A DNA stretch of 64,000 nucleotides from contig DAOUEL010000020.1 in NCBI GenBank assembly GCA_034430595.1, positions 1 to 64,000 on the forward strand. The letters are read 5' to 3'. Below are positions 51,718-59,777 of this stretch, in pieces (position 1 is the first letter of the stretch; every line of letters begins with the position of its first letter). The notes under the pieces are model-generated. The model had not been told where the DNA came from. It made no database searches and saw nothing but the letters and a program-made list of their open reading frames with translations. Made by a program: the position numbers and the translations under genes. The stretch is from E44-bin32 sp034430595. Its GTDB lineage: Bacteria; Chloroflexota; Anaerolineae; Anaerolineales; E44-bin32.

Positions 51718-52614
51718 TCAACCCTTCAAGCCGCTGCGGGCGATCGATTCGGTGAATTGCTTCTGTGTGAAGAAGTACAGCACAAGTATCGGCACGATCG
51801 TAATAACCGCACCGGCCATCATCAGATTCAGTCGCTGCCCGGCCTCATCGATGAAGCTCAGGAAGCCAACCGTGATCGGGCGCCAATCAGGTGTGTTCGT
51901 GACCAGCAGCGGCCAGGCAAGCGCATTCCATGATCCCATGAAGGAGAGCACCAGGATCACCATCAGGGGCGCCTTTGCCAGCGGCAGCACAACTTTCATC
52001 AGGAATTTAAAGTGCCCGGCGCCATCAATCTGGGCTGCGTCATACAGTTCATCGGGGATCTGGGCGAAGAACTGCCTCAGCAGGAAAATTGAAAACACGC
52101 TCCCCATGAACGGGACTGTTAAGGCCGGCCAGTTGTTGATCCATGGGATCGGGCCCATCCGCCCCAGCCAGGTAACCGTCAGAAAGTTGGGAATGATCAG
52201 CACCATGGCCGGGATCATCATCGTGCTGAGCATCACCCCGAAGATCAGATCCCGACCTGGAAACTCGATCCGGGCGAATGCATAGGCCGCCAGGATGGAA
52301 ACGGTGAGCTGCCCGGCCAGCGTGATCAGGGTGATCTGGATGCTGTTGATCATGTACTCGCCAAATTGTGCTTCCTTCCACGCATCGACATAGTTTTCGA
52401 AGTGAAGTGCATTCGGGAGCATTTTCACGCCCATCGATTCGCCGACCGTCATGAAGGAGGTCGAGATCATCCACACGAACGGGATGACCGCGAGCAACGC
52501 ACCCAGGATCAGCACAAGGTAGGTCAATCCGTGCTGGGTGATGCTACGTACCAACTTGTGACCTAAACCGCTTCTGACTGGAAGACGGGGCTCGTTTCCT
52601 GGTTGTTCATCCAT
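51718..52614 (-). CDS. Sugar ABC transporter permease, MalG type
   Basis: This 298-residue permease has six membrane segments and the EAA loop YDAAQIDGAGHFKFLMKVVLPLAKAP that contacts the ATPase. It begins eight bases inside the end of the MalF-type permease gene. No ATPase gene is in the operon; a shared MsmK/UgpC-like ATPase elsewhere is likely. Confidence 0.95.
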   Translation of the reverse strand: MDEQPGNEPRLPVRSGLGHKLVRSITQHGLTYLVLILGALLAVIPFVWMISTSFMTVGESMGVKMLPNALHFENYVDAWKEAQFGEYMINSIQITLITLAGQLTVSILAAYAFARIEFPGRDLIFGVMLSTMMIPAMVLIIPNFLTVTWLGRMGPIPWINNWPALTVPFMGSVFSIFLLRQFFAQIPDELYDAAQIDGAGHFKFLMKVVLPLAKAPLMVILVLSFMGSWNALAWPLLVTNTPDWRPITVGFLSFIDEAGQRLNLMMAGAVITIVPILVLYFFTQKQFTESIARSGLKG

Positions 52615-54316
52615 AGAACACTCTCGATCCTTGCAGCCGGTTATTTAATACCGTCAGACTGAGTATGATGGCAAACAAGATAAAAGCCAGCGCTGAAGCA
52701 TACCCGTACCGAACCTTGTCGTAAAACTCGAGGAAGATTGTCACACTGAAAGTATCGACCGTACCCAGTGCGAGTTCATGCCGCAAGACCCAGATATGGC
52801 TGAACGCTTTGAAGGTGCCGATGATGGCGATCAGCGAAAGGAAATAGGTGGTAGGGGAAAGCAAAGGAAAAATGATGTGGCGGAAGATCTGCCAGCGGCT
52901 CGCACCATCGATCTCGGCTACCTCGATCAACTCAGTCGAGATATTCCCCAGGCCTGCCAGGTAGATGACGGTATCATACCCAACGTAGACCCAGATCGAA
53001 AAGATAATTACCACGACAAGTGCCAGGCTGGGGCCTTCGGCCCAGGTGGGGATCACGCGACCGAAATGTTCGGCCAGCAGCTTAAAGATTCCATTTGGTT
53101 CCTGGATCCAGCGCAGTGGCTCGAGGCCAATGAACTGCAGGAACTGGTTTACGGGCGCCTGTGGTCGGATGGAAAACATCTGTTTAAAGACCGCGGCAGA
53201 CGCGATGAATGGGGTGACGTAAGGCAGGAAGAACAGCATCCGGAAGACCTCGGAACCTGCCAGGCGTTGAAAAAGAAGGACGGCCAGGAACAGCGAGAAT
53301 GCCAGCTGGAAGGGAACGGTTCCAAGGGAATAGAAAATGGTGACCTTCAAGCCCTCCCACACATCCTTGTCGCCGGCAGCGATGACCATCGGCAGTTCAC
53401 CGATTAAGACCCAGCCACCAACCAGCAGCCCTGTGGCGCCCAGGATTCGCAGCCAGAACTTACGATGCGATTGAGCTCCCTCTGCTCCGCGCCAGACGAA
53501 CCAGGCCGCGACCAGCAGCAGCACGCCGCTGCCGATGGTGATGATCTGGGACCAGAGCTCGGGGTTCGCTCCCGTGTCCAGAGTGACCTGGTAGGCCAAT
53601 GCCGCTTGCTGGTATGTGTAGCCGGCCAGAAAAATGCCGGTTACCAATGCTAACCAGACTGTCGTAAATGAAACCTGATAACCAAAAGCGCCCGGCTTGC
53701 GCCACCAGCGTGCAAAACCGATCGATACTAGGAGTGCAATTCCTAACAGCAGCAGGAAGAGCAGTAGAGCGGAAACGACATTCGGAGTGGAGAAGGCCTC
53801 ACCCAACAGCCGGACGAAAAGCTCACGCGTCCTCTCAACCGCGATGACCTTATTGGCGATATCCAGCACCTGCGGCAGCAGCAGCACTGTCCAGCGGATG
53901 AACGCGATCAGGGCGGCAGCGTGCAGCGCAGCAGGGAACGCCATAATCCAGGGCTTAACCTCCTGCTCCTCCGCCGGCCGGCGAATGCGGCGGAGCAGGG
54001 TCCAGCTTAATACGAGCGCTCCCACAGCGAGCGCAAAAAGCAGGACGTAAATCAGATTATCGATCGCCCGGACATAGTTGCTAAGACCAGTGAAATCCCC
54101 GCGTCGAAGCTTCCACTGGTGGACACTGACGTACAGTGCAAAACCAACCGGAAAGATGCCGAACACGAAGATCAGCACCGTGGCCGGGAGGATCATCAGG
54201 TAACCGGTCAGGTACTCGCGCAGCCTTCGGCCGCTGCGACCGGTGAAACGTCGGCGGAACCAGGATTGGGATGCCGGGCGCGGAGCCGTTGCTACAGGTG
54301 CCTGAGTCGGCTGCAC
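52607..54316 (-). CDS. Unusually long sugar ABC transporter permease, MalF type
   Basis: The C-terminal 260 residues are an ordinary MalF-type permease (DVWEGLKVTIFYSLGTVPFQ to the end, EAA loop EVAEIDGASRWQIFRHIIFPL). The protein is 569 residues, however, where about 300 is usual. Between the first membrane segment with the LSNYVRAIDN start (about 35-90) and the core lie about 235 extra residues with roughly six predicted membrane segments (about 88-325). The start is a GTG preceded by GGAGGAG. It shares an 8-base overlap with the MalG-type gene. Confidence 0.92.
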   Translation of the reverse strand: MQPTQAPVATAPRPASQSWFRRRFTGRSGRRLREYLTGYLMILPATVLIFVFGIFPVGFALYVSVHQWKLRRGDFTGLSNYVRAIDNLIYVLLFALAVGALVLSWTLLRRIRRPAEEQEVKPWIMAFPAALHAAALIAFIRWTVLLLPQVLDIANKVIAVERTRELFVRLLGEAFSTPNVVSALLLFLLLLGIALLVSIGFARWWRKPGAFGYQVSFTTVWLALVTGIFLAGYTYQQAALAYQVTLDTGANPELWSQIITIGSGVLLLVAAWFVWRGAEGAQSHRKFWLRILGATGLLVGGWVLIGELPMVIAAGDKDVWEGLKVTIFYSLGTVPFQLAFSLFLAVLLFQRLAGSEVFRMLFFLPYVTPFIASAAVFKQMFSIRPQAPVNQFLQFIGLEPLRWIQEPNGIFKLLAEHFGRVIPTWAEGPSLALVVVIIFSIWVYVGYDTVIYLAGLGNISTELIEVAEIDGASRWQIFRHIIFPLLSPTTYFLSLIAIIGTFKAFSHIWVLRHELALGTVDTFSVTIFLEFYDKVRYGYASALAFILFAIILSLTVLNNRLQGSRVFYG

Positions 54317-54411
54317 GTCTCCTCCTCACCTCCCCTTGGGGGATGTCGAGTAGAATTATAGGCCAGCACGCTCAATCAAACCAGTGACCAGCAACCCGGG
54401 TAAAGGTGAAC

Positions 54412-55701
54412 ATGCTCCTGTCCGATCGCAGCCAGCAAGCTCGTGAACGAATTCTCGCTCAGCACCTGAAAGATCTTGACCTGGGCTTTGGCAGCTTGCA
54501 CCCTCATTACGACGGACTCTCCATTCTCAACCTGCCATCCAGTATCTGCGCCTGGCTCGGCGCGCCGCCCCTGAGCCACGCCCCGCTCGATCTCCCTCAG
54601 ATTTCGCAGCTGGCTGAGAATGTCGACCAGGTGATCGTAGTCCTGGTCGATGCACTTGCGCTGCATCGCTTTCAAGACTGGCTGGTCCACGCTTCCGGAC
54701 CGGCAAGCTCACTGCTCGATGACGGTCTGCTTTCGACACTCTCCTCGGTCGTACCCTCCACCACCAGCGCCGCGCTGACCACCTTGTGGACCGGTCGCAG
54801 CCCGGCCGAACACGGCATCATGGGGTACGAGGTATTCTTGAAAGAATTCGGCCTGATCGCCAACATGATCAACCATTCCCCGGCCGCTTTTGAAGGCTCT
54901 GCCGGCCTACTCTATCGTGCTGGATTTGACCCGCTCACCTTCCTCCCGGTTCAAACAATCGGCCCGCACCTTCAGGGGCACGGGATCGAACCCCATGCCT
55001 TCCTGCACTACAGCCTCAGCGGGTCTGGCCTCTCTCGCATGCACTACCCAGGGGTGAACGTCCATACCTTCTCCAGCGTACCTGACCTGTGGATCGGGGT
55101 GCGCCAGCTGGCCGAACAGCCGCTGAATTCGAAACGCTACCTGTGGGTGTACTACGGAGGGGTTGATGGCCTTTCGCACCGCTATGGACCTGATTCGGAA
55201 CGTGCCCGGGCGGATTTCCTGGCCTTGGTCAGCAGTATGAATCAAGATTTCGTCCAGCAGCTGGATCCGGCCATCGGGAAACGCACCCTTTTCGCCCTGC
55301 TCGCCGACCATGGCCAGCTGACAACCCGGAAAGATCCCAACTTCGAACTGGCTTCCCACCCGAATCTCGCCCGCCGGCTTGTTATGGTGCCGACTGGCGA
55401 GAACCGATTGGCCTATCTCTACCCGCGGCCAGGTCAGGCTGATGCCATCGAGGAATACATCGAACGCACATGGCCAGGTGCCTTTCGCGTTTTAAACTCT
55501 GGGCACGCTCTTGAGGCTGGTTTATTTGGGCCAGGCGACCCGGCTGCGGCAGTCAGCGACCGGCTCGGCGAGCGGGTCGTTATCGCACTGAACGATTCAT
55601 ACCTGTGGTGGGCACCGAAGGAAAATCCCCTCATCGGCCGCCACGGCGGCCTCTCCGAACAGGAGATGCTGGTTCCGTTCTTCGTACGCCGCCTGGGGTA
55701 G
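54412..55701 (+). CDS. Type I phosphodiesterase/nucleotide pyrophosphatase family protein
   Basis: The 429-residue protein belongs to the alkaline phosphatase superfamily, nucleotide pyrophosphatase/phosphodiesterase group. The first metal aspartate lies in VIVVLVDALALHRF, the nucleophile Thr in VPSTTSAALTTLWTGRSPAEHGIMGYE, and later metal ligands in GGVDGLSHRYGPDS and LLADHGQL. No signal peptide is seen, so it is probably cytoplasmic. The substrate is unknown. I prefer the ATG at 54412, with AAAGGTG upstream, to a GTG at 54406. It is divergent from the sugar permease gene. Confidence 0.9.
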   Translation: MLLSDRSQQARERILAQHLKDLDLGFGSLHPHYDGLSILNLPSSICAWLGAPPLSHAPLDLPQISQLAENVDQVIVVLVDALALHRFQDWLVHASGPASSLLDDGLLSTLSSVVPSTTSAALTTLWTGRSPAEHGIMGYEVFLKEFGLIANMINHSPAAFEGSAGLLYRAGFDPLTFLPVQTIGPHLQGHGIEPHAFLHYSLSGSGLSRMHYPGVNVHTFSSVPDLWIGVRQLAEQPLNSKRYLWVYYGGVDGLSHRYGPDSERARADFLALVSSMNQDFVQQLDPAIGKRTLFALLADHGQLTTRKDPNFELASHPNLARRLVMVPTGENRLAYLYPRPGQADAIEEYIERTWPGAFRVLNSGHALEAGLFGPGDPAAAVSDRLGERVVIALNDSYLWWAPKENPLIGRHGGLSEQEMLVPFFVRRLG

Positions 55702-55743
55702 GTTTTACGGAGTCAAGCAAGAACACGTTCTAACTATGAAAGC

Positions 55744-55772
55744 CGTAGGGGCGGGGAAACCCCGCCCCTACG
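55744..55772. repeat. Palindromic repeat with GTAGGGGC arms, second copy
   Basis: A perfect 13-bp stem (CGTAGGGGCGGGG at 55744-55756 with its complement at 55760-55772) has an AAA loop. It lies 43 bases after the phosphodiesterase stop and about 100 bases after the end of the convergent SPFH gene. It shares the outer GTAGGGGC with the copy at 45895-45924 but differs inside. No T run follows. Confidence 0.7.
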
Positions 55773-55872
55773 ATAGAGCTTGGGCATTTTCAGGAAACCT
55801 TCTACTGATAAAGGTATTCCGGGAGAGCGCTCAAGGCTTATGGTCTCCCTGTAATCCCTGTCCCAATTCCAC

Positions 55873-56895
55873 CTACGGTGTTGGACTCGGCTGCAGCTCC
55901 GGCAGCGGCAGCAGGTACGGGTTGTCGCTCGGTACAAGCATCACCTGGATCCCCGGTGACAGCTTCTGGATGTACTCGAAAGTCAGCAGGTCCGGGTTGT
56001 CTTGCAGCGCAGCCGCGATCAGTTCCAGCGCTTTGGCCTCGGCCTCGGCCTGGATCAGGCGTGCTTCCGCATCGCCCTTAGCCTCAATGACCACGGCATC
56101 AGCCTTGCCCTGGGCCACCTGGCGTGCCTGCTCGGCTTCCTGCTCACGCTGCTGGACGACAAACACCGCCTGCTGCGCCAGCTGTTCGGCGATCTGCTTC
56201 TGCTCTACAGAAGCCGCATATTCGTCCGAGAAGGCAATATTACGCAGCACGAAGTCATGCAACACAAGCGCGCCCTCATTGAAGATGATTGCCAGCTCAT
56301 CCTCCATCGCTGCCAGCAGTTCAAAGCGCTTTGAGCTGACGACTTCTTCGATTCCGAACTGCGAGACCGCATCACGAATGACACCGCGCGCCACCGGGCG
56401 CACCAGGTTGTCGATGTAGCGTCCTTCCCATTTGATATGCTGTTCGACGACCCGGTCGGGGTCGATCGAAAAGATGACCGAGGCATCGACCTTCACAATC
56501 TGGCCGTCTGCCGTGCGGGCATCGACCGAATCGTCTCCACTGATCTGGCCTTCCTCACTGGCAATCGACATGGTGTAAGTCTGGCGCGCGACCGAGTATT
56601 TCACGACGTTTTCCAGGAATGGGACGACGAAGTTCAAACCGGGCTGCAGTGCCTGGGTGCGGACACCTTCGCCCAGCGCCGTGATGACCACGCCACGTTC
56701 GGTTGGCTGGATGAAGACCAGGCCGGAGCTGATCGTGGTCAGGATCAGCGCCAGGATGATGGCCGCGATAATGATCCCGCCGGCGGCCTTCAAACGCTGC
56801 CCGCGGGCCGCGCGCATAACCGCCAATCCAATGGTCGCCAACGCTGCGATCCAGGCCAGTGTTGCAAGTGCCGATAAAACAACAGCGACGTTCAT
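55873..56895 (-). CDS. SPFH/prohibitin-like membrane protein
   Basis: This 340-residue band-7 protein has two N-terminal hydrophobic segments (about residues 5-28 and 38-62). The SPFH domain follows (about 66-240, QPTERGVVITALGEG, TADGQIVKVDASVIFSID) and then a coiled coil rich in Ala/Glu/Gln (about 235-310). Such proteins form rings that organise membrane microdomains and regulate membrane proteases like FtsH. No FtsH or NfeD gene is adjacent. GAGGAGGAG precedes the ATG. Confidence 0.93.
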   Translation of the reverse strand: MNVAVVLSALATLAWIAALATIGLAVMRAARGQRLKAAGGIIIAAIILALILTTISSGLVFIQPTERGVVITALGEGVRTQALQPGLNFVVPFLENVVKYSVARQTYTMSIASEEGQISGDDSVDARTADGQIVKVDASVIFSIDPDRVVEQHIKWEGRYIDNLVRPVARGVIRDAVSQFGIEEVVSSKRFELLAAMEDELAIIFNEGALVLHDFVLRNIAFSDEYAASVEQKQIAEQLAQQAVFVVQQREQEAEQARQVAQGKADAVVIEAKGDAEARLIQAEAEAKALELIAAALQDNPDLLTFEYIQKLSPGIQVMLVPSDNPYLLPLPELQPSPTP

Positions 56896-57028
56896 TCTCT
56901 CCTCCTCAAATGTTCATAAAGATGGATTTCATTCTCTTCAAGCGTGCAGATTCTACCATGCAGGTCGCGAGGCTCCCGACAGCAGCCTGACATTGCCCTT
57001 CCATGAAGTCACGTGTTAGCATGCGCAC

Positions 57029-57700
57029 ATGACCCGCGGTGCAGCAACACTGCGTGAGATCCATCTTCTCGATCCCGGGATTTTTTCCGGCCGGTTATCC
57101 TGTCAGCCGTCAATGATCCCGGCACCAGGGCAGTTCGTCATGGCAATTGCAGAGGATGAACTTGCCTCCCACCCCATCCCACTCTTCCCTGCCGCCATCC
57201 ATGCTGATGGATTCAGCTCGGTGATGGTTCCCGACCGCTGGCCTCCTGGTACCAGGCTCGACCTGATGGGTCCACTCGGCCACGGCTTTTCGCCGCCCGG
57301 CACAGCCCGGCGCTGGCTTATCGCTTCCAGTCTGGAACGCACTACCGGGCTCATGCCTCTGATCAGGATTGGCCTGGATCGCAGGGTTGAGCTGGCCTAT
57401 TGGGGCCGGCACATACCCGAGCTCAACCCGGCCGTGGAGGTCGTAATCGGCCTCGAGGAAGGGCTGCGCTGGGCGGATTATGCCGCCTGCGAGGCACGCC
57501 CGGAGTCTCTCCTTATGCTTCAGTCAGTCTGGGCAAAACTCGAATCTCAACCAACGATCCAGGTCCTCCTTCTACCCGACCTGCTGTGCGGGTTCGGTGC
57601 CTGCCAGGCTTGCGCCACCCCGCTCGCACGCGGCATGAAATTGGCTTGCGTCGATGGTCCAGTCTTCGATGCAAGCGACCTTGGCTCAGGGTTAAGATGA
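57029..57700 (+). CDS. PyrK-like iron-sulfur flavoprotein subunit, degenerate
   Basis: The C-terminal 2Fe-2S motif CGFGACQACATP...LAC and the closing DGPVFDASDL are characteristic of PyrK, the electron-transfer subunit of class 1B dihydroorotate dehydrogenase. The 223-residue length fits, but the FAD-binding RxYS motif is replaced (HPIPLFPAAI) and no GGGxGxAP-type pyridine nucleotide motif is visible. Its stop overlaps the start of the PyrD-like gene in an ATGA arrangement, so the pair is coupled. It may therefore move electrons in a different complex. Confidence 0.75.
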   Translation: MTRGAATLREIHLLDPGIFSGRLSCQPSMIPAPGQFVMAIAEDELASHPIPLFPAAIHADGFSSVMVPDRWPPGTRLDLMGPLGHGFSPPGTARRWLIASSLERTTGLMPLIRIGLDRRVELAYWGRHIPELNPAVEVVIGLEEGLRWADYAACEARPESLLMLQSVWAKLESQPTIQVLLLPDLLCGFGACQACATPLARGMKLACVDGPVFDASDLGSGLR

Positions 57701-58524
57701 CCTCGGCCGGACGGTCGAACGCGGGGCTGGTTATCAGCAGCGGGAAACGGGAGCTGATCTTCAGCTCGCCCTTGATGAACAGCGCTGGATTTCTCGGCTT
57801 TGGATCCGAAGCCCGGAAGCTGCTTGATCCGGACATGTTGGGCGCCTTTGTCACGGCTCCGGTCAGCCTGCAACCACGCACGCCAGCCCGCGGACCGCGG
57901 GCGGCTGAACTACCAGGCAGCTTCCTTCTGCACACCGGTCTGCCCAATCCGGGACTACGCAGCGTGCTCGCCCGTGAAGCCCCCTTCTGGTCACAGCTTA
58001 AGACTGCGCTCATCCTGCATCTGCTGGTCGATCACCCACAGGATCTAGTCGATGCAGGTCGTTTGTTAGATGATTTCAAGCGCATCGATGGCATCGAGCT
58101 GGGCCTGGAGATCCTACCGCCAGGCCAGGCAGCGGCACTGATCGAACAAGCTCTAAGGATTCAACTTCCTCTGATCGTGCGCTTGCCGCTCGACTGCCCG
58201 CTGGAAGTGTTCCTCACCGTGGAAGCGGCCGGAGCGCAGGCACTTGCCCTTGGCCCACCGCGCGGCCGGGCGGCCAGGTCAGACGGCAGATCCATCAGCG
58301 GGCGGATGTACGGTCCAGCGCTTTTACCCTTACTGCTTGAAAAGTTGAGCCGGCTGCGGTCGCTCATCGCATGTCCGCTGATTGCGGGGGCTGGCCTTTT
58401 CTCGCCGCCTGATCTCCAACTTGCCTTACAGAACGGTGCAGATGCATTGCAGCTGGACAGTGTACTCTGGACCCATCCGGAAATTATCAACTCCTTTGAG
58501 CCCGGCGCTGGGCACTCCTCGTGA
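57697..58524 (+). CDS. Dihydroorotate dehydrogenase-like protein, divergent
   Basis: The 275-residue protein follows the PyrD fold: SPLMNSAGFLGFG, GAFVTAPVSLQPR (normally GAVVTKTVTLEPR), GSFLLHTGLPNPG and a late GAGLFSPPDLQLALQNGADALQL. The NxSCPN loop with the catalytic Cys/Ser of true PyrD is absent; the sequence passes directly from IDGIELGLEI to helices. The lysine of TKT is also replaced by Ala-Pro. Dihydroorotate oxidation is therefore doubtful. The ATG overlaps the upstream stop codon (ATGA). Confidence 0.75.
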   Translation: MTSAGRSNAGLVISSGKRELIFSSPLMNSAGFLGFGSEARKLLDPDMLGAFVTAPVSLQPRTPARGPRAAELPGSFLLHTGLPNPGLRSVLAREAPFWSQLKTALILHLLVDHPQDLVDAGRLLDDFKRIDGIELGLEILPPGQAAALIEQALRIQLPLIVRLPLDCPLEVFLTVEAAGAQALALGPPRGRAARSDGRSISGRMYGPALLPLLLEKLSRLRSLIACPLIAGAGLFSPPDLQLALQNGADALQLDSVLWTHPEIINSFEPGAGHSS

Positions 58525-58534
58525 GAAATGAAAA

Positions 58535-58556
58535 CGCCTGGGATAGACCTCAGGCG
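58535..58556 (-). terminator. Weak terminator at the end of dtd
   Basis: CGCCTG (58535-58540) pairs with CAGGCG (58551-58556). On the minus strand the hairpin is followed by TTTTCATTT. It lies 27 bases after the dtd stop. Confidence 0.55.
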
Positions 58557-58582
58557 GGCAGATTGAGCTATAGATAAAGGGA

Positions 58583-59020
58583 CTATCGTTCCAGAAGGAT
58601 CGTCAGCGGCCCGTCATTCTCAATATCAACCAGCATATGGGCGCCAAACTCACCCTCCCGTACAACAAGATTTTTTTCTCGCAATTTCTGGATGAAGATG
58701 TCAAGCAGATGCCGAGCAAGCTCCGGTGGGGCAGCATCTGTAAAGCTTGGCCTGCGGCCTTTGCGGGTGTCTGCATACAGCGTGAACTGGGAGACGACCA
58801 GCACTTCGCCCCCAACCTCGCTAATTGCAAGATTCGTCTTCCCCTGTCCGTCCTCGAAAATCCGCAGAGCGGCAATTTTCTCGGCCAGCCATTCAGCCTG
58901 CTCCGGGAGATCAGCCTGACCAACGCCCAGCAGAATCACCAGCCCTGGACCGATCGCACTGATCTCCTCACCGGCAACGGTTACCCGTCCGCGCCGTACC
59001 CGCTGTAGAACAGCTCGCAT
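58583..59020 (-). CDS. dtd: D-aminoacyl-tRNA deacylase
   Basis: Dtd removes D-amino acids (and glycine from tRNA-Ala) from mischarged tRNAs. The 145 residues carry the hallmark motifs MRAVLQRVRRGRVTV, GLVILLGVG, VSQFTLYADTRKGRRPSF (SQFTL with the catalytic threonine) and the terminal cross-subunit Gly-Pro region; here the last is seen as ENDGPLTILL. I chose the ATG at 59020 with GGGAGGG upstream; a GTG three codons earlier is open. It lies 42 bases after the selW-like gene on the same strand and is probably co-transcribed. Confidence 0.95.
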   Translation of the reverse strand: MRAVLQRVRRGRVTVAGEEISAIGPGLVILLGVGQADLPEQAEWLAEKIAALRIFEDGQGKTNLAISEVGGEVLVVSQFTLYADTRKGRRPSFTDAAPPELARHLLDIFIQKLREKNLVVREGEFGAHMLVDIENDGPLTILLER

Positions 59021-59062
59021 CTTCTGCACCCTCCCCCAGGACGCCCGGCGTGGGATCCAGCG

Positions 59063-59305
59063 CTAGCCCTTCAGGGCTCTTCCCACGATCTCCACCAGTT
59101 TCGTCGGTTCGATATGTGCGCCGGTCTCCAGCTTCGAGTAAACCAGTTTCTCGCCGACCTTCACTTCAAATCGACCGCCGTCAGAGGGGATGAGCTCAAT
59201 CGAGCTAATCTTGAATTCGAAGGCTTTTAACAGTTCGGCCATCGCACCGATGGCTCTATCGGTATAGTGTCAAACTGCGCAGTATTCAATCGAAACGGGC
59301 TGCAT
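59063..59305 (-). CDS. SelW/Rdx-family selenoprotein with in-frame UGA
   Basis: Read from the ATG at 59305 with UGA as selenocysteine, this gene gives an 80-residue thioredoxin-like protein of the SelW/SelT/SelH (Rdx) family. The N-terminus VSIEYCAVU places the UGA (59270-59272, codon 12) exactly at the U of the family CxxU motif. The remainder matches the Rdx fold: MAELLKAFEFKISSIEL, then IPSDGGRFEVKVGEKLVYS, then HIEPTKLVEIVGRAL. A strong AAGGAG lies seven bases before the ATG, and a 7-bp hairpin lies behind the UGA. The gene is too short and interrupted for ordinary gene finders. SelW-like proteins are cytosolic thiol-disulfide oxidoreductases; the partner is unknown. It precedes dtd by 42 bases. 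Confidence 0.9.
59238..59272 (-). promoter_or_regulatory. UGA selenocysteine codon and SECIS-like hairpin of the selW-like gene
   Basis: On the minus strand the UGA (59272-59270) is followed by 15 nt, then by a perfect 7-bp stem (GCCATCG at 59254-59248 with CGATGGC at 59244-59238) and loop GTG (59247-59245). The loop starts 22 nt after the UGA and begins with G. An alternative, closer 6-bp stem (ACCGAT with ATCGGT) is also possible. Confidence 0.75.
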
Positions 59306-59422
59306 TCGAAACTCCTTCGTTCTGGTTTATATGATGGCTTCATCAGGCACTCGCCCGACGGTAGCGAGTATAACCGAATCCCGGACAGGTGCTCCAGCAA
59401 GCATAAACCAGGCAGCAAATAT

Positions 59423-59452
59423 TTGATGATCGAGCCTGAGTTGTGCGATAAT
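59423..59452 (+). promoter_or_regulatory. Promoter of the YtxH-like gene
   Basis: TTGATG (59423-59428) and GATAAT (59447-59452) are 18 nt apart, with TG at 59444-59445 as an extended -10. An ideal ribosome site AAGGAGGTGA follows immediately before the ATG at 59471. Confidence 0.6.
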
Positions 59453-59470
59453 GAAACAAGGAGGTGAACG

Positions 59471-59692
59471 ATGCGTCGCTTTTTCTCGTTCATAAGTGGA
59501 GCCATGTGCGGTGCGCTTGTCGGTTCGGTTGTGGCGCTGCTGTTGGCTCCCGCCTCGGGTGAAGAGCTCCGTGATGAAATTCGTGACCGCACGGTTACAT
59601 TCCGTGACGAAGTGCGTGAAGCTTACGAAGCACGTGTGGCACAGCTTGAAGCCGAGCTGGACCAGATGCGGAGCCGGATCGCAAAATCCTGA
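59471..59692 (+). CDS. YtxH-like small membrane protein
   Basis: The 73-residue protein has one N-terminal membrane segment with the YtxH signature (SGAMCGALVGSVVALLLAPASGEELRDEI). A charged coiled coil follows (REAYEARVAQLEAELDQMRSRI). YtxH-like proteins are often stress induced; their exact role is not known. It is divergent from the selW-like gene. Confidence 0.88.
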   Translation: MRRFFSFISGAMCGALVGSVVALLLAPASGEELRDEIRDRTVTFRDEVREAYEARVAQLEAELDQMRSRIAKS

Positions 59693-59718
59693 ATCCTGTA
59701 CCTGGGGTCGAATCAAAA

Positions 59719-59747
59719 ACAGGGCCGGGCGCTTTGCCCGGCCTTGT
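59719..59747. terminator. Terminator between the YtxH-like gene and the metallopeptidase gene
   Basis: A 13-bp stem with one G-T pair (AACAGGGCCGGGC at 59718-59730 with GCCCGGCCTTGTT at 59736-59748) separates convergent genes. On the minus strand it runs into TTTTTG, so it mainly serves the metallopeptidase gene. Confidence 0.8.
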
Positions 59748-59777
59748 TGAGTTTAAGCTTGACCAGCCGCCTTTGGC

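Noticed and set aside
40423..59272. UGA read as tryptophan or glycine (alternative genetic code)
   Set aside because: TGG is used for Trp throughout and TGA ends many well-defined genes here, such as polA, queG and lepB. Only the two redox sites fit read-through.
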